Assembly: GCA_002304445.1 (NCBI GenBank)
Contig: NEVA01000006.1
Location: 62,001-126,000, forward strand
Direction: 5' to 3'
Length of the DNA: 64,000 bases
Source: Opitutia bacterium Tous-C4FEB
GTDB lineage: Bacteria > Verrucomicrobiota > Verrucomicrobiia > Opitutales > Opitutaceae
This document shows, in pieces, positions 52,047 to 60,542 of the stretch. Under the pieces are notes generated by a model, which made no database searches, had not been told where the DNA came from, and saw only the letters and a program-made list of their open reading frames with translations. Each line of letters starts with the position of its first letter. Positions within the stretch are counted from its first letter, which is position 1. The position numbers and the translations under genes were made by a program.

Positions 52047-52592
52047 ATGTCCTCTCCCTTCCTCGCCGAAGCCCAAGCCAAAATGAAAAAAGCCGTGGAT
52101 CATACGCTCCACGAGTTTAGCTCCATCCACACCGGCAAAGCCACGCCGGCCATGGTCGAGACCGTGCTCGTCGAAGCCTACGGCTCCCGCACGCCGCTCA
52201 AGCAATGCGCCGCCATCAGCACGCCCGACGCCCGCCTGATTCAAATTCAGCCGTGGGACACCTCACTCATCAAAGACATCATCAAGGGCATCCAAGAGGC
52301 CAACCTCGGTTTCAACCCGATCCCCGACGGCAAAGTCATCCGCATTCCGCTGCCCGACATGAGCAAGGAGCGCCGCCTTGAGTTCGTGAAGAACGCCCAT
52401 CGCCTCGCCGAGGAAGGCCGCGTTCACGTCCGCAATGTCCGCCGCGACGTCATGGAATCGGTCAAGAAAGCCAAGCTCCCCGAAGACGAGGCCAAGCGCC
52501 TCGAAAAAGACATCCAAGCCGCGACCGACGCCTCCATCAAGAGCATCGCAGACCACCTCGCGCACAAAGAGAGGGACCTGCTCACCGTCTGA
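52047..52592 (+). CDS. frr: Ribosome recycling factor
   Basis: Splits post-termination ribosomes with EF-G. The 181-residue protein has the family ends: KMKKAVDHTLHEFSSIHTGKATPAMVE, PDARLIQIQPWDTSLIKDIIKGIQEANLGFNP and VRNVRRDVMESVKKAKLPEDEAKRLEKDIQ. Start ATG at 52047. Likely co-transcribed with pyrH. Confidence 0.97.
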   Translation: MSSPFLAEAQAKMKKAVDHTLHEFSSIHTGKATPAMVETVLVEAYGSRTPLKQCAAISTPDARLIQIQPWDTSLIKDIIKGIQEANLGFNPIPDGKVIRIPLPDMSKERRLEFVKNAHRLAEEGRVHVRNVRRDVMESVKKAKLPEDEAKRLEKDIQAATDASIKSIADHLAHKERDLLTV

Positions 52593-52604
52593 GCCTAAGT
52601 CGCA

Positions 52605-52626
52605 GGGCGGGGTCTCCGACCCGCCC
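52605..52626. repeat. GTCTCCGACCCGCC palindrome after frr
   Basis: GGGCGGGGTC, TCC, GACCCGCCC: nearly perfect stem, 12 bases past the frr stop. No U-tract follows on the plus strand. Best copy of the palindrome family also at 28517 and 33042. Confidence 0.6.
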
Positions 52627-52672
52627 TTCCCCGCCGCCCGTTTGCCCGCCCGCTCTCTCCGCGTCCTCCGCG

Positions 52673-53785
52673 TTGAAAAAAGAAATCTCCAGCCGCGCTT
52701 ACCGGCGTGTCGTCGTCAAACTCGGCACCGGCGTCCTCACCTCCGGCATCGGCCAGCTCGACACCGCCCGCATCGCTGACCTCGCCGAGCAACTCGCCGC
52801 GCTTCGCTCCGCCGGCACCGAAGTGATCGTGGTCTCCTCCGGAGCCGTCGGCCTAGGCATGGGTGCGCTCGCGCTCACGAAAAAGCCCAAAGACGTTTCC
52901 AAAAAACAGGCCTGCGCCGCCATCGGGCAATCGCGCCTCATGCAGGTGTGGCAAACTGCCTTCACGCCCCACGCGCTCACCGTCGCCCAAGTTCTCCTCA
53001 CCCACGACGACCTCCGCGTCCGCTCCCGCTACCTCGGCGTCCGTGAAACGCTCCGTCAGATCATCGGCTACGGCGCCATCCCGATCATCAACGAAAACGA
53101 CACCGTGAGCGCCGCCGAAATCAAATTCGGCGACAACGATACCCTCTCCGCCCTCGTCGCCAGCCTCGTCGAGGCCGATCACCTCCTCATTCTCTCCACC
53201 GCGCCCGGTCTCATCGACCTGAAGGGCACCGGCGAAATCGTCCCCGTCGTGGAGAAAATTACGCCCGCCATCGAGGCCATGGCCGGCGGCACCACCAGCG
53301 AGACCGCCACCGGCGGCATGATTTCCAAAATCACCGCCGCCAAACTAGCCACGCGCGCCGGCTGCGGCGTCTTCATCGCCAGCGGCGACGCTCCTGCGAT
53401 CATCGCGCGCCTGCTTGGCGGCACGGGCCGCGGCACCTTTTTTGTCCCAAGCGGAATCCCCCTGGATGCCAAGAAACACTGGCTCGCGTATTTCCAGCGC
53501 CCCGCCGGCACGATCTTCGTCAACGCCCCCGCCGTGCCCATCCTCCGAGAGCGCGGCAGCAGCCTGCTCGCTGTCGGCATCACCCACGCCCGCGGGGATT
53601 TCTCCGCCGGCGATATCGTCAACATCGCCGGCCCCGACGGCACCGTGCTCGCCCGCGGAAAAACCCATTTCTCGGCCAAAGAAATTCCCGCCCTCGCCGG
53701 TCTGAAGGCCGACGCTCTCCGCGCTCTGCACCCCGCCCGTAAGCGCCTCGAAGTCGTCCACCGCAACGACCTCGTCCTCCTCTAA
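52673..53785 (+). CDS. proB: Glutamate 5-kinase
   Basis: First step of proline synthesis, 370 residues. Amino acid kinase domain: VVVKLGTGVLTSG, VVSSGAVGLGMGALAL, IINENDTVSAAEIKFGDNDTLSALVA. C-terminal PUA domain from about residue 275 (RERGSSLLAVGITHARGDFSAGDIVNIAGPDG). The best start is TTG at 52673, because the family N-terminus begins only a few codons later and no ATG or GTG is nearby. A single-residue change from the usual KVGSSVLT to KLGTGVLT is noted. Confidence 0.95.
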   Translation: MKKEISSRAYRRVVVKLGTGVLTSGIGQLDTARIADLAEQLAALRSAGTEVIVVSSGAVGLGMGALALTKKPKDVSKKQACAAIGQSRLMQVWQTAFTPHALTVAQVLLTHDDLRVRSRYLGVRETLRQIIGYGAIPIINENDTVSAAEIKFGDNDTLSALVASLVEADHLLILSTAPGLIDLKGTGEIVPVVEKITPAIEAMAGGTTSETATGGMISKITAAKLATRAGCGVFIASGDAPAIIARLLGGTGRGTFFVPSGIPLDAKKHWLAYFQRPAGTIFVNAPAVPILRERGSSLLAVGITHARGDFSAGDIVNIAGPDGTVLARGKTHFSAKEIPALAGLKADALRALHPARKRLEVVHRNDLVLL

Positions 53786-53865
53786 CCTTTGGCGCCGGCC
53801 GCCCCCGCCGGCCATCCAACCAAGCCCACGCCTCCCGCCTTCCGCCCCTCGCCCGCGCCTCCCGT

Positions 53866-55875
53866 ATGGATTTCGAACTCGACGCCCCTTCCGGCCCCCC
53901 CGGCTTCCCGCCCATTGATTTTCGGGCGCTGCTCAACGACGAACAGTTTGCCGCGGTCACCGCCCCGCCCGGGCCAATCCTCGTCCTTGCCGGTGCCGGC
54001 TCCGGCAAGACCCGCACCCTCACCTACCGCGTCGCCTACCTCATTTCTCAAGGCGTGAAGCCTTGGGAAATTCTGCTGCTCACGTTTACCAACAAAGCCG
54101 CCAAAGAAATGCTCCACCGCGTGCAACAGCTCACCGGTTACGAGCCCGGTCGCTTTTGGGGCGGCACCTTTCACGGCATCGGCCACCGCGCCCTCCGGAT
54201 GCACGGCGAGGCCATCGGTCTGCCCAAAAATTTTACCATCCTCGACGCCGACGAATCCGAATCGTTGCTCAAGCAAACGGTCGAGTCCGAGGACAAACTG
54301 TTTTTCAAAGACAAAACCAACCCCAAGCCCGGCCCGCTCTTCAGCGTCCTCTCCCTCGCCCGCAACACCCAGCTCTCCCTCGCGCAGACCGTCACCGACC
54401 AGTTCCCGCAATACGGCGAGATTTCCCACCGCTTTCCGCCCTTCGCCGCTGCCTACGCCAAAAAGAAACGCGAGCAAAACGTCGTCGATTACGACGACCT
54501 GCTCGAACTTTGGCTCAAGCTCCTCAGCGACGCCCCCGAGGTCGCCCAGCATTTTGCCCAGCGCTTCCGCCACGTCCTCGTCGACGAGTATCAGGACACC
54601 AACACGCTCCAGGCCCAGATCGTCGACAAACTCGCCGCCCACCACCGCGTGATGGCCGTCGGCGACGACGCCCAGTGCATCTACTCATGGCGCGGCGCCG
54701 ACTTCGAAAACATCATGACGTTCCCTGAGCGTCACCCCGGCACCGTCATCCACCGCATCGAGACCAATTACCGTTCGACGCCCCAGATCCTCGCCCTCGC
54801 CAACGGCGTCCTCGAGGCCCAACCCAAAGGCCGCCACTTCGAGAAAGAGCTCCGTGCCCATCGCGCCAACTCGCAAAAACCATTCGTCGTCCAAGCCATG
54901 GACGACCGGGAACAAGCCGAGTTTATCCTGAAGCGCATCCGCTCTCTCGTCGAAGACGACGGCGTTTCGCTCAACGAGATCGCCATCCTCTACCGCTCGC
55001 ATTTTCTCGCGCTCGAAATCCAACTCGCCCTCTCCCGCGCCGCCGTTCCCTACCAGATCACGAGCGGGGTTAAATTTTTCGAGCGCCAACATATCCGCGA
55101 CCTCATCGCCCTCCTCCGCTTCGTCTACAACCCCGCCGACGAACAGGCTTGGCAACGCATCGCCATTCTTCTCCCCAAAATCGGCGAAAAGGGCGCGCAG
55201 AAGATCTACACCGTCGCCCGCGAAAACGCCCAGCTCCTCCAAAAAAACTTCATCGACGTCCTCGCGACCGACGACGTCCTCAGCAAAGTCGCCAAAGACG
55301 CCCGCGAAGACTGGCCGAATTTCTGCAGCTCGCTCCAACAGGTCGCCGAGGCGATGCAGACGCGCAAGCCGCCCGAGACCGTCGAGATCGCCATCGAGGG
55401 CTGGTATGGCGACTACCTCAAAGGCGCCTACGCCGATTACGTTGACCGCCTCGAAGAACTGAAAGCCCTCATCGGCTTCGCCCAACGCTTCGAGGAGACG
55501 CAGGACTTCCTCGCGCAAATCGTGCTTCTCAACGGCGAGACCAGCGAGCGCCGCGTCGACCCCGAAACCGACGCCGTGAAACTCACGACGATCCATCAGG
55601 CCAAAGGCCTCGAGTATGACGTCGTCTTTTTGATCGGTCTTGCCGACGGCCAATTCCCCGGCCGCCGCGCGATCGAGAGCGGCGACGTCGAAGAGGAGCG
55701 CCGCCTCTTCTACGTGGCCGTGACGCGCGCGCGAAACGAACTCTATCTGAGTTACCCGAAGATCGCCTCCCGCGCCGGCCCCGGCGGCATGATGCTGACC
55801 CCAAGCCGCTTCATCACCGAGCTCTCCCCTGACCTCTACGAAGCCCTCCGCATCAAGCGGAACTACGGCTGGTGA
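53866..55875 (+). CDS. UvrD/Rep-family ATP-dependent DNA helicase
   Basis: Superfamily 1A helicase of 669 residues. Motif Q LNDEQFAAV, Walker A LAGAGSGKTRTL (about residues 41-50), Ia LLLTFTNKAAKEM, II VDEYQDTN, III AVGDDAQCIYSWRGAD, IV TNYRSTPQIL, V TIHQAKGLEYDVVFLIGL, VI RRLFYVAVTRARNELYLSYP. This is closest to the PcrA/UvrD/Rep type involved in repair and replication restart. Start ATG at 53866. About 80 bases after proB on the same strand. Confidence 0.95.
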   Translation: MDFELDAPSGPPGFPPIDFRALLNDEQFAAVTAPPGPILVLAGAGSGKTRTLTYRVAYLISQGVKPWEILLLTFTNKAAKEMLHRVQQLTGYEPGRFWGGTFHGIGHRALRMHGEAIGLPKNFTILDADESESLLKQTVESEDKLFFKDKTNPKPGPLFSVLSLARNTQLSLAQTVTDQFPQYGEISHRFPPFAAAYAKKKREQNVVDYDDLLELWLKLLSDAPEVAQHFAQRFRHVLVDEYQDTNTLQAQIVDKLAAHHRVMAVGDDAQCIYSWRGADFENIMTFPERHPGTVIHRIETNYRSTPQILALANGVLEAQPKGRHFEKELRAHRANSQKPFVVQAMDDREQAEFILKRIRSLVEDDGVSLNEIAILYRSHFLALEIQLALSRAAVPYQITSGVKFFERQHIRDLIALLRFVYNPADEQAWQRIAILLPKIGEKGAQKIYTVARENAQLLQKNFIDVLATDDVLSKVAKDAREDWPNFCSSLQQVAEAMQTRKPPETVEIAIEGWYGDYLKGAYADYVDRLEELKALIGFAQRFEETQDFLAQIVLLNGETSERRVDPETDAVKLTTIHQAKGLEYDVVFLIGLADGQFPGRRAIESGDVEEERRLFYVAVTRARNELYLSYPKIASRAGPGGMMLTPSRFITELSPDLYEALRIKRNYGW

Positions 55876-55897
55876 ACCCTTAAGGCGGAACTCAATT

Positions 55898-55987
55898 GGT
55901 GGAGCCCGATGTCCCTATCGGGCTTCCCGAATTCATCGAACGCCTCGTCACCGGCCATCCAGCCCGATGAAGACATCGGGCTCCACC
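55898..55987. repeat. Paired REP (REPIN), left of the RAYT gene
   Basis: Two inverted REP units: GGTGGAGCCCGATGTCCC at 55898 and its reverse partner ending ATCGGGCTCCACC at 55987, about 40 bases apart. Each has its own ATCGGGC/GCCCGAT hairpin. The right end touches the RAYT stop codon at 55988. Substrate-like element of the RAYT enzyme. Confidence 0.85.
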
Positions 55988-56449
55988 TCACCGCTCCGTC
56001 CTACAAACCCAGCGCCAGTCCTCTTCTTTCTCGCACAACCCTTTCGCCACCGGGTTGCGCAGCACATAGATCCAAGTCTCGGCCAACTCGCGTTCACTCC
56101 TAACGCGATGGTCGAAGAAATTGACCTGCCATTTCACTCCCAGCGACCGCGCCGCATAACGCTTCCAACTCCCGACCACCGTCGCCATCGCTTTCCCTGA
56201 AGGAAACGCCAACAGCGCGTGAACATGATCAGGCATCATTAGCATCAACAGACACCGCCACTCGTTGCGTTCATCGTAGTTTCTCGCCGCCGCCAACAGC
56301 CGCTCGGCCAGCTCCGGATCAGTCAGCAACGGAAACTGCGAGACATCGGCTCTCAGCCGCACATGAAACACCGCGCCGGCCTTAACCCAACCCGGCACCT
56401 CATGATGAAGGCGCTGTGGCCAAGCCCATGTCTCGCCTGATCCAGCCAT
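55988..56449 (-). CDS. REP-associated tyrosine transposase (RAYT)
   Basis: A 153-residue Y1/IS200-like transposase of the REP-associated group. The HUH-type metal motif is in MLMMPDHVHALLAF, and the region FFDHRVRSERELAETWIYVLRNPVAKGL contains typical family sequence with the candidate catalytic tyrosine in TWIYVLRN. GAVFHVRLRADVSQ starts the fold. It is flanked on both sides by paired inverted REP palindromes, which it is expected to bind. Likely domesticated rather than a free insertion sequence. Start ATG at 56449. Confidence 0.93.
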   Translation of the reverse strand: MAGSGETWAWPQRLHHEVPGWVKAGAVFHVRLRADVSQFPLLTDPELAERLLAAARNYDERNEWRCLLMLMMPDHVHALLAFPSGKAMATVVGSWKRYAARSLGVKWQVNFFDHRVRSERELAETWIYVLRNPVAKGLCEKEEDWRWVCRTER

Positions 56450-56501
56450 TAGCCGACCGTGCCCGCCTCCTTCTCAAACTCAAGCCCGGTGAGCCCGATG
56501 T

Positions 56502-56585
56502 GGTGGAGCCCGATGTCCCCATCGGGCTTTCCGAAACCCATGCCACCGCCCCAACCCAAGCCCGATAGGGACATCGGGCTCCACC
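56502..56585. repeat. Paired REP (REPIN), right of the RAYT gene
   Basis: GGTGGAGCCCGATGTCCC at 56502 and the inverse ending ATCGGGCTCCACC at 56585, separated by about 30 bases. A partial extra copy (GAGCCCGATG, 56491) lies just before. Same family as the left pair and the prfB terminator. Confidence 0.85.
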
Positions 56586-56729
56586 CGGAATCTCTAAACC
56601 CGCGCCGCTCGTTTCCGGGCCGCCCCCCCACCCACACCCAAATCTTGACCGTAAAGCTTCTGTGTCCCTTCCGCCGCTTGCAATGCCCGTTCCAGCGTGC
56701 ATCGTTTCAACATCAAAGCATCGACTGCC

Positions 56730-57686
56730 ATGAACCCCGCGACCACCGCCTCCAACCTCCATCTCACCGGCCTTCACCACGTCACCGCCGTCGCCGGTGA
56801 CCCCCGTCGCAATGTCGAATTCTACACCCGCGTGCTCGGTCTGCGCCTCATCAAGCGCACCGTGAACTTCGACGACCCGTCCACTTACCACCTCTACTAC
56901 GGCGACAGCGTCGGCACCCCCGGCTCCGTCCTCACGTTCTTTCCCTGGGCCGGTGTCCGCCGCGGCCGTCCGGGCACCGGCCAAGCCTACGCCACCGCGT
57001 TCTCCGTGCCCGCCGGTAGCGTGCCCTTCTGGACCGCCCGCCTCCTAGCCCACGGCGTCACACCCGCTGCGCCCGTCACGCGCTTCGGCGACGAAGCCCT
57101 CGCTTTCAACGACCCCGACGGCCTCGTCTTGGAACTCATCGCAACCTCAGAGCCCGACACCCGCACCGCCCACGCGCACCCGGAGATCTCCGCCGCCCAC
57201 GGCATCCGTGGCTTCCACTCGGTGACGCTCGCCGTCACCTCCGCCGCCCCCACCGCCGCGCTCCTCACCGGCCCGATGGGCTACCGCGCCACCCTGTCTT
57301 CCCCGGGGCGCATCCGCTACTCCGTTGGCACCGCTGGTCCTGGCAGTTACATCGACCTCCTCGTGGATCCGAAGCTCGCCCGCGGCCTTCCCGGCGCCGG
57401 CACGGTCCACCACATCGCCTTCCGCACGCCGGACGACGCGACTCAAGCCGAAGCCCGCAAAATTCTGGTCGACCTCGATCTACAGGTCAGCCCGGTCATG
57501 GACCGAAATTACTTCCACTCGATCTACTACCGCGAGCCCGAGGGCGTCCTCTTCGAGATCGCGACCGACAACCCCGGCTTCACCGTCGACGAACCGCTCG
57601 CGACGCTCGGCCACGCGCTCAAGCTCCCCGCCCAATACGAGTCGCAGCGCGCCGAGATCGAAGCTCACCTCCCAAAAATCGACTGA
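56730..57686 (+). CDS. Ring-cleaving dioxygenase, MhqO-like (VOC superfamily)
   Basis: A 318-residue protein with two vicinal-oxygen-chelate domains. Domain 1: LTGLHHVTAVAGDPRRNVEFYTRVLGLRLIKRTVNFDDPSTYHLYYGD. Domain 2: IRGFHSVTLAVTSAAP, VHHIAFRTPDD and GVLFEIATDNPGFTVDE. The metal ligands are the His of HHV and HHI and the terminal Glu of FEIAT. Relatives such as MhqO break down hydroquinones and catechols. The next gene encodes an MhqD-like hydrolase, matching the Bacillus arrangement. Start ATG at 56730. Confidence 0.92.
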   Translation: MNPATTASNLHLTGLHHVTAVAGDPRRNVEFYTRVLGLRLIKRTVNFDDPSTYHLYYGDSVGTPGSVLTFFPWAGVRRGRPGTGQAYATAFSVPAGSVPFWTARLLAHGVTPAAPVTRFGDEALAFNDPDGLVLELIATSEPDTRTAHAHPEISAAHGIRGFHSVTLAVTSAAPTAALLTGPMGYRATLSSPGRIRYSVGTAGPGSYIDLLVDPKLARGLPGAGTVHHIAFRTPDDATQAEARKILVDLDLQVSPVMDRNYFHSIYYREPEGVLFEIATDNPGFTVDEPLATLGHALKLPAQYESQRAEIEAHLPKID

Positions 57687-57750
57687 ACTCACTTCTCCAA
57701 TTTCCGTATGTCGGCGGGGTGACCCCACTCCGCTTCCTTCTGCTTCCCCG

Positions 57751-58365
57751 ATGAACTTCTCCTACCACCACATCTTCCAACCCGGCAGCGATCCCGCCGC
57801 CGCCCCCCTACTTCTGCTCCATGGCACCGGCGGCAACGAGCGCGATCTCCTCCCCCTCGCGCGCACGCTCTCGCCCGGCGCCGCCGTCCTCAGCCCGCGC
57901 GGCGACGTCTCGGAGCACGGTGCGCTTCGCTTTTTCGCCCGGCTCGCCGAGGGCCGTTTCGATCCCGCCGAGGTCACCCGGCGCACCCACACCCTCGCCG
58001 ACTTCATCGCCGCCGCCTCGACGCACTACGGCCTCGATCCCGCTCGTCTCACCGCCGTCGGATTCTCCAACGGCGCCAACATCGCGGCCACGATCCTCCA
58101 GCTCCGTCCCACCGTCCTCGGCGGCGCCGTGATCCTCCGTTCGATGGTGGTCCTCGATCAACCCGCCACCTCGGCGTCCCTCTCCAACAAGCGCGTGCTT
58201 CTCCTCAACGGCGCCGCCGATCCCATCGTCCCGCTCGACCACCCGCCCCGCCTTGCGGCCCTCCTCCGGGCCGGCGGAGCCGAAGTGACGCAGCAGATGG
58301 TCACAGCCAGCCACGGCCTCATCGCCGACGATCTCACCGCCGCTAAATCCTGGCTCAGCCCATGA
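57751..58365 (+). CDS. Alpha/beta hydrolase, MhqD/carboxylesterase-like
   Basis: A 204-residue serine hydrolase. Oxyanion region LLLLHGTGGNERDLLPLA, nucleophile serine in AVGFSNGANIAATIL (GxSxG form GFSNG), aspartate in NGAADPIVPLDH and histidine in TASHGLIADD. Such proteins accompany MhqO in quinone resistance. Start ATG at 57751, 64 bases after the dioxygenase. Confidence 0.9.
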   Translation: MNFSYHHIFQPGSDPAAAPLLLLHGTGGNERDLLPLARTLSPGAAVLSPRGDVSEHGALRFFARLAEGRFDPAEVTRRTHTLADFIAAASTHYGLDPARLTAVGFSNGANIAATILQLRPTVLGGAVILRSMVVLDQPATSASLSNKRVLLLNGAADPIVPLDHPPRLAALLRAGGAEVTQQMVTASHGLIADDLTAAKSWLSP

Positions 58366-58398
58366 TTCGCCCGGTTTCGTATCTCCCGGTTTGAATTC

Positions 58399-58427
58399 TT
58401 CCGTGTCTTCCGTGTGTTCCGTGGGCA
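58399..58427. repeat. TTCCGTGT-type microrepeat
   Basis: CTTCCGTGTCTTCCGTGTG and TTCCGTGG follow each other, a short tandem of TTCCGTGT. A similar degenerate run occurs at 49949-49977 between fcl and gmd. Low-complexity intergenic element. Confidence 0.45.
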
Positions 58428-58475
58428 CAACCTCCCCGAACTCCAATCCACCAACTCCGCTCACCGAATCCTCAC

Positions 58476-59459
58476 ATGATTTACCGCAACCTCGGCCGCT
58501 CCGGACTGCAAATTTCCGCGCTCTCCTTCGGTGCTTGGGTCACCTTTGGTAAACAGATCGGCGATCCCGTCGCCAAGAAGCTCCTCCACACCGCCTACGA
58601 CGCCGGCATCAATTTTTTCGACAACGCCGAAGTTTACGCCGCCGGCCAAGCCGAGATTGTCATGGGCGCAATTCTGAAAAAATCCGGTTGGCGCCGCAGC
58701 AGCTACCTCGTTTCGAGCAAAGCTTACTTCGGCTGCGAAGACGAAAAGCCCAACCAGACCGGCCTCTCCCGCAAGCACCTCTTCGAGGCCTGCCACGCTG
58801 CCCTCACCCGCCTGCAAGTTGACTATCTTGACCTCTTCTATTGCCACCGCCCCGATCCCACGACGCCGATCCTTGAAACCTGCCGCGCGATGCACGACCT
58901 CATCGCCCAAGGCAAAGTTCTCTATTGGGGCACCAGCGAGTGGAGTGCCGTGCAACTCCAGGAAGCGTTCCGGCTCTGCGCTGCGCACAACCTCCACGCG
59001 CCCATCACGGAGCAGCCCCAATACAGCCTTTTTCACCGCACCCGCGTCGAAAAGGAATACGCCCCGATCTTCCGCGATCACGGCCTCGGCACCACGATCT
59101 GGTCACCTCTCGCGAGCGGACTTCTCACCGGCAAATACAACGCCGGCATTCCGAAAGATTCCCGTCTCAGCGCCCCCGGCATGGAATGGCTGCGCGACAT
59201 GGTGCTCAATGATCCCAAGACGCCCGCAAAACTGGCCACGGTACCAAAATTCGCCGCGCTCGCCGAAGAACTCGGCACCACCCTCCCGCGCCTCGGCGTC
59301 GCCTGGTGCCTCAAGAACCCGCACGTCAGCACCGTGATCCTCGGCGCCTCCCGCCCGGAGCAACTCACCGAAAACTTGGGCGCCCTCGATCTCATTGAGA
59401 AACTCACCCCGGCCTTTATGAAGCGCCTCGACGCGATTTCAAAACCCGTCGCCGACTGA
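58476..59459 (+). CDS. Aldo/keto reductase
   Basis: A 327-residue NADPH-dependent reductase with a TIM barrel, close to the Kv-beta/YghZ group. Catalytic tetrad: Asp in NFFDNAEVYAAG, Tyr in AEVY, Lys in VSSKAYFG, His in FYCHRPDP. Other features: MIYRNLGRSGLQISALSFGAW at the start and GTTIWSPLASGLLTGKY. Start ATG at 58476. Downstream of the MhqO/MhqD pair; may extend a carbonyl/quinone detoxification set. Confidence 0.93.
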   Translation: MIYRNLGRSGLQISALSFGAWVTFGKQIGDPVAKKLLHTAYDAGINFFDNAEVYAAGQAEIVMGAILKKSGWRRSSYLVSSKAYFGCEDEKPNQTGLSRKHLFEACHAALTRLQVDYLDLFYCHRPDPTTPILETCRAMHDLIAQGKVLYWGTSEWSAVQLQEAFRLCAAHNLHAPITEQPQYSLFHRTRVEKEYAPIFRDHGLGTTIWSPLASGLLTGKYNAGIPKDSRLSAPGMEWLRDMVLNDPKTPAKLATVPKFAALAEELGTTLPRLGVAWCLKNPHVSTVILGASRPEQLTENLGALDLIEKLTPAFMKRLDAISKPVAD

Positions 59460-59534
59460 CCGCATAATTTTTTCGGGCGAGTCACACAACCACCCCGCGT
59501 GGCGGTCCTCTCGATCGGGCGCGCTGAGCGGAAA

Positions 59535-60542
59535 CTATCGCGCAGAGACCCACGCCCGGGTCACGTCGGTGAAATCCGTAAACACCCCGTCGACCCCCGC
59601 GTCGCGAAACAACGCCGCGTGCAACGCCGCCATCGAGGGACAACGCTTCGGCAGCGCGTCCGACCGCACCGTGTAGGGATGCACCACCAGGCCCGCCGCG
59701 TGCGCGTCCTTGACCAACGCCGTCACCTTCGCCTCGCCCGCGGCGCTCCACGTTACCACACGCCCGAGCGGCGGTCCGATCCCCTGCACCGTCTGCGCGA
59801 TTTTTATCAAACCCGCCGGCGTACACATCTCATCGTAATTTGTGCCGTCCTCACTGGTCGCGTCGCCCTCGATCAACAGCACCAATCTCCCCTCCCAGCC
59901 CAGTTCATTGCGGATGCGTTTCAACTCCTCCCACTCAAAGCATTGCACGAAACACGCATCGGCTTTCGTGGCGTAGCCGTAGCGCGCAAGAATCTGAAGC
60001 ACGACCTTGCTGAGATCGCGCCCTTGCTCGCGGTGCCATTTCGGCTGCTTCAGCTCGGGATAGACCCCAGCCATGCGCCCCGTGCTGCGGTTCATTCCGT
60101 CGATCAGTTGCAACTCCTCTTCCAACGTCGCGATCCGAAATTCCGCCAGCTCCGCCGGAAAGCGCCGCGGAAAAACTCGCTCGCCCGTCTTCGCATCGAA
60201 CCGCTCCGAGACGCGCAGCCGCTTCAACTCCGCCACCGTAAAATCCAGCGCGTAAAAACGACCGTCCGCGCGCTTCCTCTCCGGAAAAACCTTCGCCACA
60301 TCCGTCACCGTGTCGATGTGCACGTCATGTAACACCACCGGCACGTCGTCCTTGGAGAGCACGAGATCCTGCTCGATGTAGTCCGCGCCCTGTCCGTGCG
60401 CCATCGCCTTCGCCGCGAGCGTGTGCTCCGGCAAATACCCGCTCGCCCCGCGGTGCGCGATCACGAGCGGCCGGGTTTCCGCCGCTTGGGAGCCCCCCGC
60501 CAACAGCGTCGCCATCGTCAGAATCATTCGGATTTTTTTCAT
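59535..60542 (-). CDS. glpQ: Secreted glycerophosphodiester phosphodiesterase
   Basis: Hydrolyses glycerophosphodiesters to glycerol 3-phosphate and an alcohol. The 335-residue protein has a signal peptide (RMILTMATLLAGGSQA), then the GDPD motifs PLVIAHRGASGYLPEHT (His and Arg), IEQDLVLSKDDVPVVLHD (Glu, Asp, His) and VYPELKQP. GDGVFTDFTD ends the barrel. ATG at 60542 overlaps the stop of glpT by four bases. The combination matches a periplasmic GlpQ with its transporter. Confidence 0.94.
   Translation of the reverse strand: MKKIRMILTMATLLAGGSQAAETRPLVIAHRGASGYLPEHTLAAKAMAHGQGADYIEQDLVLSKDDVPVVLHDVHIDTVTDVAKVFPERKRADGRFYALDFTVAELKRLRVSERFDAKTGERVFPRRFPAELAEFRIATLEEELQLIDGMNRSTGRMAGVYPELKQPKWHREQGRDLSKVVLQILARYGYATKADACFVQCFEWEELKRIRNELGWEGRLVLLIEGDATSEDGTNYDEMCTPAGLIKIAQTVQGIGPPLGRVVTWSAAGEAKVTALVKDAHAAGLVVHPYTVRSDALPKRCPSMAALHAALFRDAGVDGVFTDFTDVTRAWVSAR

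Noticed and set aside
51108-52244. 378-codon minus-strand frame across pyrH and frr
   Set aside because: Both pyrH and frr on the plus strand are unmistakable.
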